Assembly (NCBI GenBank): GCA_017958245.1
Contig: JAGDDC010000284.1
Location: 1 to 5,105, forward strand
Origin: Lachnospiraceae bacterium
GTDB lineage: Bacteria; Bacillota_A; Clostridia; Lachnospirales; Lachnospiraceae
DNA length: 5,105 nt
Direction: 5' to 3'
This document shows, piece after piece, positions 1 to 5,105 of this stretch; the stretch's first letter is position 1; each line of letters begins with the position of its first letter. A program made the position numbers and the translations under genes. Below the pieces are notes generated by a model. It did not search any database, was not told the DNA's origin, and was given only the letters and a program-made list of their open reading frames with translations.

Positions 1-440
1 GGACCGCCCTTGGCATATGCCGCGTTACACTTATTATATGAATCGTTACCGAGGTTAAGATATGTATCTCTGAAAACCGAACAGAGTCTTACTTCACCTG
101 TATCCTCGTTAACCGACGCAATAATGATTGTATCCGAACGGTTGCCTTTTCCAAGGGACTTATCTCTGGCATCCACTCCGAATAAGGCAATGTTTCTGTA
201 GCCCTTTAAGGTCTCCTTCGTAGCCACATTCTCATTCATCTTAATGTCGGCTTCGTTGATCTTAATCTTCTGTATGGATGTTCCCTGCTTTACGGTCCAT
301 ACTACAGCCACCAATCCCAATAAAACCGCTATCTCAACTATTAAAAGGATTATCCTCCTGCGTCTCTTTGCCTTTCTCTTGGCTGCTATCGCTCTTCTTT
401 TTGCCTCTTCCCTGCTTATGTTTCTTGATCTTGTTGCCAT
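1..440 (-). CDS. LytR-CpsA-Psr (LCP) family protein, N-terminal 146 residues, cut by the window edge
   Basis: LCP proteins are membrane-anchored phosphotransferases that move glycopolymers from the undecaprenyl carrier to the cell wall, acting outside the membrane. The visible part has a strongly basic cytoplasmic tail (residues 1-29, 14 Arg/Lys), one membrane helix (about 30-48), a short stalk, and the beginning of the LCP catalytic domain. Domain signatures are NIALFGVDAR (83-92), the RSDTIII motif (101-107), FRDTY (123-127, with the conserved Arg-Asp) and NAAYAKGG (139-146). The ATG at 440 is chosen because GGAGAG (449-454) lies 8 bases upstream and no earlier in-frame start has a better site. 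The gene starts 28 bp after the sugar transferase on the same strand, so the two are probably cotranscribed. Codon use is more A/T-ending than in the che genes. The C-terminal part is outside the window, so the exact LCP subgroup and the attached polymer cannot be told. Confidence 0.9.
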   Translation of the reverse strand, partial: MATRSRNISREEAKRRAIAAKRKAKRRRRIILLIVEIAVLLGLVAVVWTVKQGTSIQKIKINEADIKMNENVATKETLKGYRNIALFGVDARDKSLGKGNRSDTIIIASVNEDTGEVRLCSVFRDTYLNLGNDSYNKCNAAYAKGG

Positions 441-468
441 GTAAAAAACTCTCCAAAATTATTTGCCC

Positions 469-2031
469 TTAATAGGCATTCTCATTTATAAATCCTCTGA
501 ATACCGTCAAAAATATTATCTTTATATCAAATCCACACGACCAGTTCTCGATGTAATATATATCGTAGTCGATTCTCTTCCTGATCGAGGTATCCCCTCT
601 GAATCCGTTGATCTGAGCCCATCCCGTAAGTCCCGGACGAACCTGATGCTTGATCATGTATCTGGGTATCTCTTCTTTGAACTTCTCAACAAACTGCGGC
701 CTCTCGGGTCTCGGTCCCACGAGGCTCATTTCCCCTTTTATCACGTTGAAGAGCTGGGGAAGCTCGTCGAGGCTCGTCTTTCTTATGAACTTCCCGACCT
801 TTGTCACGCGGGGGTCGCCCGCGGTGGTCCATTCGCCCTTCTCCTTCGCCTCACTCTGCACGCACATGGAGCGGAATTTGATCATCTTGAACTCCCTGCC
901 GTGAAGCCCGACGCGCACCTGCTTGTAGAGCACGGGCCCGGGTGAGGATACCTTGACCGCTATCGCCACGATGATCATGGGGATGGAGAACACTATCAGC
1001 GCCAGTGTCCCGCAGATCAGGTCGAAGACGCGCTTTATCAGGCGGTTTAGGGTGTTCGACAGCGGGACGTTCCTTATGTTTATGACTGCGAGCCCGAACA
1101 GGTCCTCTATGTAAGGGTTTGAGGAGACCAGACTGTTGTAGTCTGGCACGAACTTTGTGTGAACGCCCGACTTCTCGCAGATCGCGACTATGCCCGAGAG
1201 CCTGTCGTAGCCTCTTATATCGAGGGTGATGACGATCTCGTCGAGATCATTTGCGGCGATCACGTCCGCGAGATCGTCAACCGCGCCTATGACCTCCGCC
1301 TTCTTGTAGCGGGTGCCCGGAGCCATCGTGTCGTCAAGGATGCCCGTAACACTGTAACCCCAGGCGGGGTTCTGCACGAGCCTGTCTATGTAGCCCTCGG
1401 CAGCGTGGCTGTAGCCGACGAGGAGCACGTGCTTCAGGTTCTTGCCGCGCTTCCTGATGAAGGCGAGCGTCCTCGAGAGGACGAGCCTGAAGGTCGCGCC
1501 GAAGATCAGGTTGAGCGATGCGAACACGATGAAGAATCCACGAGAGATGTCCGCCAGCTTGAGTATGTAGATCAGGAAGGCAAAGAACAGGCCTCCGAGT
1601 ATGTTCGCCTCTATGAGGTACCAGAACTGCATGCCCCTGCGCCTGCTCCTGATCGGCTTGTAGAGATTGCAAATGTTGTATATGAGGAGATACGCCGGTA
1701 TGATATAGGGCAGCAGCCTCACATAATCCGCAAAGGGAAGGTGGCCTGGCTCTGCGGTCGAACCCGTGTCGGTGGTCGCGCGGTTGCCTAAGTCGCGCTT
1801 GCCGGGCTTTGCGGGAAGTTTCTGCCCGGAAGGGGTATCGGCTGTTGAGTCCAAGGCTTCCGCAGAGGGGGTAGCCTCCGCGACCGTCACTGTCCTCTCG
1901 ACGGGCAGCAGCCCAATGCGGGGCAGGAGCTCGAACCTCAGAGGGTAAGCAAGCAGAAACGCGCCCGCTATGAGCAACGCGTCGATCAGTATATGTAATC
2001 TGTTCAGATTCTGCTGGTTGTCTTTTATCAT
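469..2031 (-). CDS. Undecaprenyl-phosphate sugar phosphotransferase (WbaP/WcaJ-type exopolysaccharide glycosylphosphotransferase), 520 aa
   Basis: This family transfers a hexose-1-phosphate from a UDP-sugar to undecaprenyl phosphate at the inner face of the membrane, the first step in building a capsule, exopolysaccharide or wall glycan unit. The N-terminal part has about four membrane helices (roughly 12-33, 106-122, 139-158, 166-185). A Rossmann-like CoA_binding_3-type domain follows, with [12 protein letters not shown] (202-213). The C-terminal catalytic domain has the membrane-dipping helix (about 337-359) ending in SSPGP (362-366), then KFRSM (385-389), the Asp-Glu catalytic pair D422-E423 in LDELPQL, LVGPRPE (437-443) and [12 protein letters not shown] (465-476). 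The ATG start is supported by AGGAG (2038-2042), 6 bases upstream. The protein is longer than most relatives because residues 44-99 form a Thr/Ser/Ala/Pro-rich insert between helices 1 and 2. Which sugar is used cannot be read from sequence. It is first in a leftward unit with the LCP gene. Confidence 0.95.
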   Translation of the reverse strand: MIKDNQQNLNRLHILIDALLIAGAFLLAYPLRFELLPRIGLLPVERTVTVAEATPSAEALDSTADTPSGQKLPAKPGKRDLGNRATTDTGSTAEPGHLPFADYVRLLPYIIPAYLLIYNICNLYKPIRSRRRGMQFWYLIEANILGGLFFAFLIYILKLADISRGFFIVFASLNLIFGATFRLVLSRTLAFIRKRGKNLKHVLLVGYSHAAEGYIDRLVQNPAWGYSVTGILDDTMAPGTRYKKAEVIGAVDDLADVIAANDLDEIVITLDIRGYDRLSGIVAICEKSGVHTKFVPDYNSLVSSNPYIEDLFGLAVINIRNVPLSNTLNRLIKRVFDLICGTLALIVFSIPMIIVAIAVKVSSPGPVLYKQVRVGLHGREFKMIKFRSMCVQSEAKEKGEWTTAGDPRVTKVGKFIRKTSLDELPQLFNVIKGEMSLVGPRPERPQFVEKFKEEIPRYMIKHQVRPGLTGWAQINGFRGDTSIRKRIDYDIYYIENWSCGFDIKIIFLTVFRGFINENAY

Positions 2032-2067
2032 AGGAAACTCCTGACATCTACCGTAAACATCTGTCTC

Positions 2068-2096
2068 ATTTTAATCCAAACACCAAAGCTTTACAA
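2068..2096 (-). promoter_or_regulatory. Sigma-70/SigA-type promoter for the sugar transferase-LCP unit
   Basis: Reading on the minus strand, the -35 box is TTGTAA (2091-2096) and the -10 box is TAAAAT (2068-2073), with a spacer of exactly 17 bases. Each box is close to the consensus (TTGACA and TATAAT). Transcription would begin near 2061, leaving a leader of about 30 bases before the ATG at 2031, which contains the AGGAG ribosome binding site. Predicted from sequence only. Confidence 0.7.
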
Positions 2097-2149
2097 GGTT
2101 TTTTGATTTTTATCGCGGGCGTGGACTTCATAAAAGGTGGACTGGCATC

Positions 2150-2165
2150 ATTTGCAATCACAAAT
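2150..2165. repeat. Short inverted repeat ATTTG-N6-CAAAT
   Basis: The two 5-base arms are perfect (2150-2154 and 2161-2165) around CAATCA. It lies midway between the two promoters, so it could be a regulator site. However, arms this short and A+T-rich can arise by chance, and no regulator is known from this window. Confidence 0.3.
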
Positions 2166-2203
2166 CGATATCAAATTTTAAGAAATGCGATAATCGGAAA
2201 ATC

Positions 2204-2232
2204 TTTACACGAAGCTTGACGTGTGGTAAAAT
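2204..2232 (+). promoter_or_regulatory. Sigma-70/SigA-type promoter with extended -10 for cheR-cheB-cheA
   Basis: The -35 box is TTTACA (2204-2209) and the -10 box is TAAAAT (2227-2232), with a 17-base spacer. TGG directly before the -10 box supplies the TG of an extended -10 element. Transcription would start near 2239, giving a leader of about 49 bases to the cheR ATG at 2288. A TATAAT hexamer at 2233-2238 overlaps the start region but has no suitably spaced -35 box. This is a vegetative-type promoter. No good flagellar sigma-28 promoter was found. Confidence 0.7.
2207..2224. repeat. Inverted repeat ACACG-N8-CGTGT inside the che promoter (possible operator)
   Basis: Perfect 5-base arms ACACG (2207-2211) and CGTGT (2220-2224) flank an 8-base centre that itself contains the palindrome AAGCTT. 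The left arm overlaps the end of the -35 box and the right arm covers the TG before the -10 box. A protein bound here would cover the whole spacer of the promoter. The arms are about 13 bp apart centre to centre, a spacing seen for dimeric regulators. Function is inferred from position only. Confidence 0.4.
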
Positions 2233-2258
2233 TATAATCGAGTTTATGTCTGCATTTA

Positions 2259-2271
2259 TCTGTTCAACAGA
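2259..2271. repeat. 13-bp palindrome TCTGTTCAACAGA in the cheR leader
   Basis: Six-base arms TCTGTT and AACAGA meet around a single central C, so the match is perfect on both sides. It lies in the predicted transcript leader, 7 bases before the cheR ribosome binding site. As RNA it could fold only as a weak 4-bp stem with a 5-base loop, so a DNA-binding site is as plausible as an RNA structure. It may also be chance. Confidence 0.3.
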
Positions 2272-2278
2272 AGAAACC

Positions 2279-2284
2279 GGAGAG
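2279..2284 (+). promoter_or_regulatory. Ribosome binding site that fixes the cheR start
   Basis: GGAGAG lies 3 to 5 bases before the ATG at 2288. The earlier in-frame ATG at 2246 has no such site and would sit only about 7 bases from the predicted transcription start. The in-frame TTG at 2216 lies upstream of the -10 box. The 2288 start is therefore preferred. Confidence 0.75.
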
Positions 2285-2287
2285 TGC

Positions 2288-3112
2288 ATGGAGCTAAAGA
2301 ATGAAGAATTCGCCAGGATAGTGGCTTTTATGCGGAAGAATTACGGTATACGCCTCGAGAAGAAGCGTCTGCTCGTGCGCGACCGCCTGGTCAATTACCT
2401 CTCCTCAAACGGCTACGAAAGCTACGGGGAGTTCATAGACAGATGCATAGCCGATCCGGGAGGCAGGCCCGTCGAGTTCCTGGTCAACATGCTGACTACG
2501 AACCACACTTACTTCATGCGGGAGCCGGTGCATTTTAAGTTCATGACCGAGGAGGTCCTGCCGTGGCTTCGCAGGGAGTGCTGCGATTCGAGGGACTTGA
2601 GGATCTGGTCGGCCGCGGCTTCGTCGGGCGAGGAGGCCTACACGGCAGCCATGACCATGAACGATTTCTTCGGTTACACGGGCAGAGGCTGGGAGAAGTC
2701 GATACTCGCGACGGACATATCAAAGAGGGCGCTAAAGACTGCCCAGGAGGGCATCTACACGGCGCATCATCTGAAAGACCTGCCCGCGCAGTGGCTTGAG
2801 AAGTACTTCGGAAAGCTCCCCGACGGGAGATACGAGGTGAAGAAGGATGTAAGGGACAGCGTGATCTTCAGGTATTTCAACCTGATGGACCCCTTCCCTT
2901 TCAAGAAAAAGATACATGTGGTCTTCCTAAGGAACGTGATGATATATTTTGACAGACCGACGAAGGCCGAGCTTTTGAAGAAGGTATACGACGCCATGGA
3001 GGAGGGCGGGTATCTCTTCACGGGGGTGACGGAATCGATCAAGGAAGAAGATCCGGGCTTTGAGTATGTGGAGTATTCGATCTACAGGAAGCCCGCTTCA
3101 AGGAGGGTGTAG
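2288..3112 (+). CDS. cheR: CheR, chemotaxis receptor glutamate O-methyltransferase, 274 aa
   Basis: CheR uses S-adenosylmethionine to methylate glutamates on chemoreceptors and opposes CheB in sensory adaptation. It acts in the cytoplasm at receptor arrays. An N-terminal helical domain (about 1-75) ends in the family motif TTNHTYFMREP (70-80). The methyltransferase core has the SAM-binding region IWSAAASSGEEAYTAAM (106-122), LATDIS (140-145, with the acidic Asp143), FRYFNLMDPFPF (194-205), RNVMIYFD (215-222) and GGYLFTGVTES (240-250). The length is normal for CheR. The usual Cys-Ser-Thr-Gly-Glu-Glu-Pro motif reads ASSGEEA here, and the Cys normally before RNVMIYF is Leu214. The Gly-Glu-Glu core is kept, so the enzyme is probably active. 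It is the first gene of the rightward unit, with its own promoter, and its stop codon overlaps the cheB start by one base. Confidence 0.96.
   Translation: MELKNEEFARIVAFMRKNYGIRLEKKRLLVRDRLVNYLSSNGYESYGEFIDRCIADPGGRPVEFLVNMLTTNHTYFMREPVHFKFMTEEVLPWLRRECCDSRDLRIWSAAASSGEEAYTAAMTMNDFFGYTGRGWEKSILATDISKRALKTAQEGIYTAHHLKDLPAQWLEKYFGKLPDGRYEVKKDVRDSVIFRYFNLMDPFPFKKKIHVVFLRNVMIYFDRPTKAELLKKVYDAMEEGGYLFTGVTESIKEEDPGFEYVEYSIYRKPASRRV
3100..3107 (+). promoter_or_regulatory. Ribosome binding site inside cheR that sets the GTG start of cheB
   Basis: AAGGAGGG lies within the last cheR codons, 4 bases before the GTG at 3112. Its strength and spacing support GTG as the start. The overlap TAGTG, in which the last base of the cheR stop is the first base of the cheB start, suggests translational coupling of the two adaptation enzymes. 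Confidence 0.85.
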
Positions 3113-4167
3113 TGAAAAAGACGACAGTATTGGTGGTTGAGGATTCAAAGTTTTTCCAGCAGATCCTGGTCGGGGGGATCAACATGGACCCCGAGCTCGA
3201 GGTGGTCGCAACTGCGATGGACCCCTTCGAGGCGAGAGACGCGATAGTGGAGTACCAGCCGGACGTCATGACGCTTGACGTCGAGCTTCCGAGGATGAAC
3301 GGTATCGAGTTCTTAAAGAGGCTCCTGCCTCAGTATTCGATGCCAGTGGTCGTCGTGAGTGCCATGAACTCGGCCGTGTTCGACGCCCTTGCCGCGGGAG
3401 CCGTGGACTTTGTCAACAAGCCCGCTCTCGGCAGTCCGCCTGAGGACGTGCTCAAGTTCGTGACCGGCGAGCTCTGCACCAAGATAAAGATAGCGAGTCT
3501 CGCGAGGCTCGGCAAGGCCTGGGCTGATCACACTCTGGGCCGTGATATGATACTCGCGAAGAAAGCGACGCCCGCCAACGCGGGCAACAGGCTGATAGCC
3601 ATAGGGGCTTCGACCGGAGGTACGGAGGCGATCTTCTCCGTAGTCAAGCATTTTGACGCGGGGATCCCCGGAACGGTCGTTGTCCAGCATATGCCTCCGG
3701 GATTCACCGCAATGTATGCGGAGAGGCTCAACAACAACTGCGAGGTCGAGGTCAGAGAGGCGAGGGACGGCGACGAGGTCCGCACAGGAAGGGTGCTCAT
3801 AGCGAATGGCAGCAAGCACATGAGGCTCGTGAAACAGGGCAGCGGATATGTCGTGAGCTGCAGGACGGAGCCGAAGGTCAACGGCCACTGCCCGTCCGTG
3901 GACGTGCTCTTTGATTCGGTCGCGAAAGAGGCCGGTGACAGGGCGATAGGAGTTCTGCTGACAGGCATGGGCGCAGACGGCGCGAACGGCCTGCTCGCCA
4001 TGAGAAAGGCGGGCGCCGAGACGATAGGCCAGGACGAGGACAGCTGCGTGGTCTACGGGATGCCTAAGGTGGCGTACGACATAGGAGCGGTCAAGTACAA
4101 GCTCGGACTCTCTGTCATACCGAGCAAGATATACCAGCTGCTCGAGGGAAGATCCGGGAACTTTTAG
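3112..4167 (+). CDS. cheB: CheB, chemotaxis receptor methylesterase/deamidase with receiver domain, 351 aa
   Basis: CheB removes methyl groups from receptor glutamates and deamidates some receptor glutamines. It is activated when CheA phosphorylates its receiver domain. The receiver (about 4-120) has the acidic pair E10-D11, the phosphorylated Asp56 in LDVELPRMNG, Ser83 in VVVVSAM and Lys103 in NKP. A linker (about 121-158) joins it to the catalytic domain, where Ser167 in IGASTGGTEAI, His193 in VQHMPPGFT and Asp289 in GMGADGA form the catalytic triad. PSVDVLF (261-267) is also typical. All key residues are present and the length is normal. The start is GTG with a strong ribosome binding site and a one-base overlap with cheR. 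cheA follows after 33 bp. I am confident of the family and role. Confidence 0.97.
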   Translation: MKKTTVLVVEDSKFFQQILVGGINMDPELEVVATAMDPFEARDAIVEYQPDVMTLDVELPRMNGIEFLKRLLPQYSMPVVVVSAMNSAVFDALAAGAVDFVNKPALGSPPEDVLKFVTGELCTKIKIASLARLGKAWADHTLGRDMILAKKATPANAGNRLIAIGASTGGTEAIFSVVKHFDAGIPGTVVVQHMPPGFTAMYAERLNNNCEVEVREARDGDEVRTGRVLIANGSKHMRLVKQGSGYVVSCRTEPKVNGHCPSVDVLFDSVAKEAGDRAIGVLLTGMGADGANGLLAMRKAGAETIGQDEDSCVVYGMPKVAYDIGAVKYKLGLSVIPSKIYQLLEGRSGNF

Positions 4168-4200
4168 AGGCTGAAGCGTTATACGACAGAAGGAGGCCGC

Positions 4201-5105
4201 ATGGGAAACAGCAACATATCCGAAGGCATGCTTGATGTTTTCATATATGAGAGCGAGACACTTCTCGAGAACATGGAAGCGCTCGCCATGGACAACGAGG
4301 ACACCAAATTTGACGAGGCGGGCATCAACGAGATCTTCAGAAGCATGCACACCATCAAGGGTTCCTCCGCGATCATGATGTACCAGAACATCACGACGGT
4401 GTCGCACAAGCTTGAGGACATCTTCTACTTTATAAGAGAGTCGCATCCGCAGAACATACCCCAGAAGGAGCTTGTCGACAGGATGCTCGACGTGTCGGAT
4501 TTCATCAAGGGCGAGCTTTCAAAGATCAAGAACGGCGCTGAGGCCGACGGCGACGAGACTGCGCTCATGGAGGAGCTTGACGCATTCCTCGAGAAGTTAA
4601 AAGGCGGCGAAGAGGCAGCGCAGGAGCCCGCAAATGAGCCCGCTCCCGAGGAAGACACCCCCAAGCGCTTCTATGTGACGCCGAAACACGTGCCCGACAG
4701 CATATATTATCTGATCAGAGTCTACTTCAAGCAGGACACGGATATGGCCAACATAAAGGCCTACACCATGGTCTACTCCCTCAAGGAGAGCGTGGAGGAC
4801 CTGCTCTTTGAGCCTTCCGACATCATGACCAACGAGAAGAGCGCGGAGCAGATACTCTCCGAGGGCTTCGTGATGATGGCGTGTACAAAGCTCACGCCCG
4901 ACGAGATCATGAACACGATCGACCACGTCGGAGGCACGAGTTCGATCGAGCTCGACGAGTGCAGCAGAAAGCTCTATGAAGCATTTGCAAATGACGGACT
5001 CAAGGCGCTCGAGAACGCCGAGGAGATAGAGGCGGAGGCCGCGAGGGAGCTCGTGGAGGCTCAGGCCGCAAAGGAGGCCGAGGAGACGGCTTCGGAGGGC
5101 AAGGA
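4201..5105 (+). CDS. cheA: CheA, chemotaxis histidine kinase, N-terminal 301 residues (P1 and P2 regions), cut by the window edge
   Basis: CheA takes receptor signals and passes phosphate to CheY and CheB. The visible part begins with a P1 histidine phosphotransfer domain (about 5-110) carrying the phosphorylated His50 in MHTIKGSSAIM. The helper Glu lies in SHKLEDIFYFI, as in typical P1 domains. An acidic Ala/Pro/Glu linker (about 137-158) leads to a region (about 168-262) with the length and alternating pattern of the CheY/CheB-binding P2 domain. P2 is a looser call because P2 is poorly conserved. The last visible part (about 274-301) is an Ala/Glu-rich charged helix-like linker. The dimerisation, kinase and CheW-like domains should lie beyond 5105. 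ATG 4201 is supported by AGGAGG (4191-4196), 4 bases upstream. No terminator or promoter was seen in the 33-bp gap after cheB, so it is probably cotranscribed with cheR and cheB. Confidence 0.95.
   Translation, partial: MGNSNISEGMLDVFIYESETLLENMEALAMDNEDTKFDEAGINEIFRSMHTIKGSSAIMMYQNITTVSHKLEDIFYFIRESHPQNIPQKELVDRMLDVSDFIKGELSKIKNGAEADGDETALMEELDAFLEKLKGGEEAAQEPANEPAPEEDTPKRFYVTPKHVPDSIYYLIRVYFKQDTDMANIKAYTMVYSLKESVEDLLFEPSDIMTNEKSAEQILSEGFVMMACTKLTPDEIMNTIDHVGGTSSIELDECSRKLYEAFANDGLKALENAEEIEAEAARELVEAQAAKEAEETASEGK

Larger units (their letters stand above)
2032..2287. promoter_or_regulatory. Divergent intergenic control region between the polysaccharide and chemotaxis units
   Basis: This 256-bp A+T-rich gap separates two divergent genes. 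It holds a leftward and a rightward sigma-70-type promoter whose -35 boxes are about 107 bp apart. It also contains three short inverted repeats (2150-2165, 2207-2224, 2259-2271) and the two ribosome binding sites. No convincing coding sequence, tRNA, riboswitch or intrinsic terminator was seen in it. The stretch at about 2160-2203, just upstream of the rightward promoter, is A+T-rich and could act as an UP element, which is an inference. Confidence 0.7.

Noticed and set aside
1159..1791. Plus-strand open frame of 210 codons inside the sugar transferase
   Set aside because: It is antisense to conserved coding sequence, has no ribosome binding site of note, and its product resembles no known family.
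1334..2047. Minus-strand open frame of 237 codons in another frame over the sugar transferase
   Set aside because: It overlaps the well-supported sugar transferase on the same strand. Its product is Arg/Pro/His-rich with no family motif.
2186..2193. Possible flagellar sigma-28 -10 box (TGCGATAA)
   Set aside because: Only the CGATAA core matches, and the position 15 bases upstream reads GATA instead of TAAA. The sigma-70-type promoter just downstream fits far better.
2188..2196. Short palindrome CGATAATCG, with ATAATCG repeated at 2234-2240
   Set aside because: A 9-bp palindrome and a 7-bp direct repeat in A+T-rich DNA are likely by chance, and the copies have no regular arrangement.
2216..2287. 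Longer cheR starting at TTG 2216 or ATG 2246
   Set aside because: TTG 2216 lies upstream of the promoter's -10 box. ATG 2246 would leave a leader of only about 7 bases and has no ribosome binding site. The added residues do not match the normal CheR N-terminus.
4168..4200. Gap between cheB and cheA as a possible terminator or promoter
   Set aside because: Its 33 bases show no hairpin with a T-run and no paired -35/-10 boxes, only the cheA ribosome binding site.
3313..4446. Long minus-strand open frame of 377 codons opposite cheB and the cheA start
   Set aside because: It lies fully antisense to cheB and the start of cheA, both of which have all their family motifs. The translation is rich in His, Arg and Val with no recognisable domain, which is the expected shadow of G/C-ending codons.

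Overview
The window looks like chromosomal DNA from a motile, Gram-positive member of the Bacillota, most likely class Clostridia and plausibly Lachnospiraceae. This rests on several observations. The cell-surface genes are of the LytR-CpsA-Psr (LCP) and undecaprenyl-phosphate sugar-transferase types. Ribosome binding sites are strong AGGAGG-like sequences. AGG/AGA arginine and ATA isoleucine codons are frequent even though the chemotaxis genes are fairly G+C-rich. The taxon is inferred from protein style, not from a marker gene.

Two gene groups diverge from a 256-bp intergenic region (2032-2287). Leftward (minus strand) lies a cell-surface polysaccharide unit: a polyprenyl-phosphate sugar phosphotransferase (469-2031), followed after 28 bp by the start of an LCP-family protein (440 down to the left edge). 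The first enzyme would load the first sugar phosphate onto the lipid carrier. LCP proteins typically move finished polymers from lipid carrier to cell wall. Together they suggest synthesis and anchoring of a wall or capsular glycan. Rightward (plus strand) lies a chemotaxis unit, cheR (2288-3112), cheB (3112-4167) and cheA (from 4201 past the right edge). These encode the receptor methyltransferase, the receptor methylesterase/deamidase and the N-terminal part of the histidine kinase. cheR and cheB overlap by one base, and cheA follows 33 bp later.

Each group has a convincing sigma-70-type promoter in the shared intergenic region: TTGTAA-17-TAAAAT leftward and TTTACA-17-TAAAAT with an extended -10 TG rightward. 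Three short inverted repeats also lie there, one of them inside the rightward promoter.

The gene content is recognisable and no undescribed system is evident. The points most worth a second look are a Thr/Ser/Ala/Pro-rich insert of about 56 residues in the predicted outside loop of the sugar transferase, a shift to A/T-ending codons at the end of that gene and through the LCP gene, the operator-like repeat in the che promoter, and several substitutions in the normally conserved CheR motifs.
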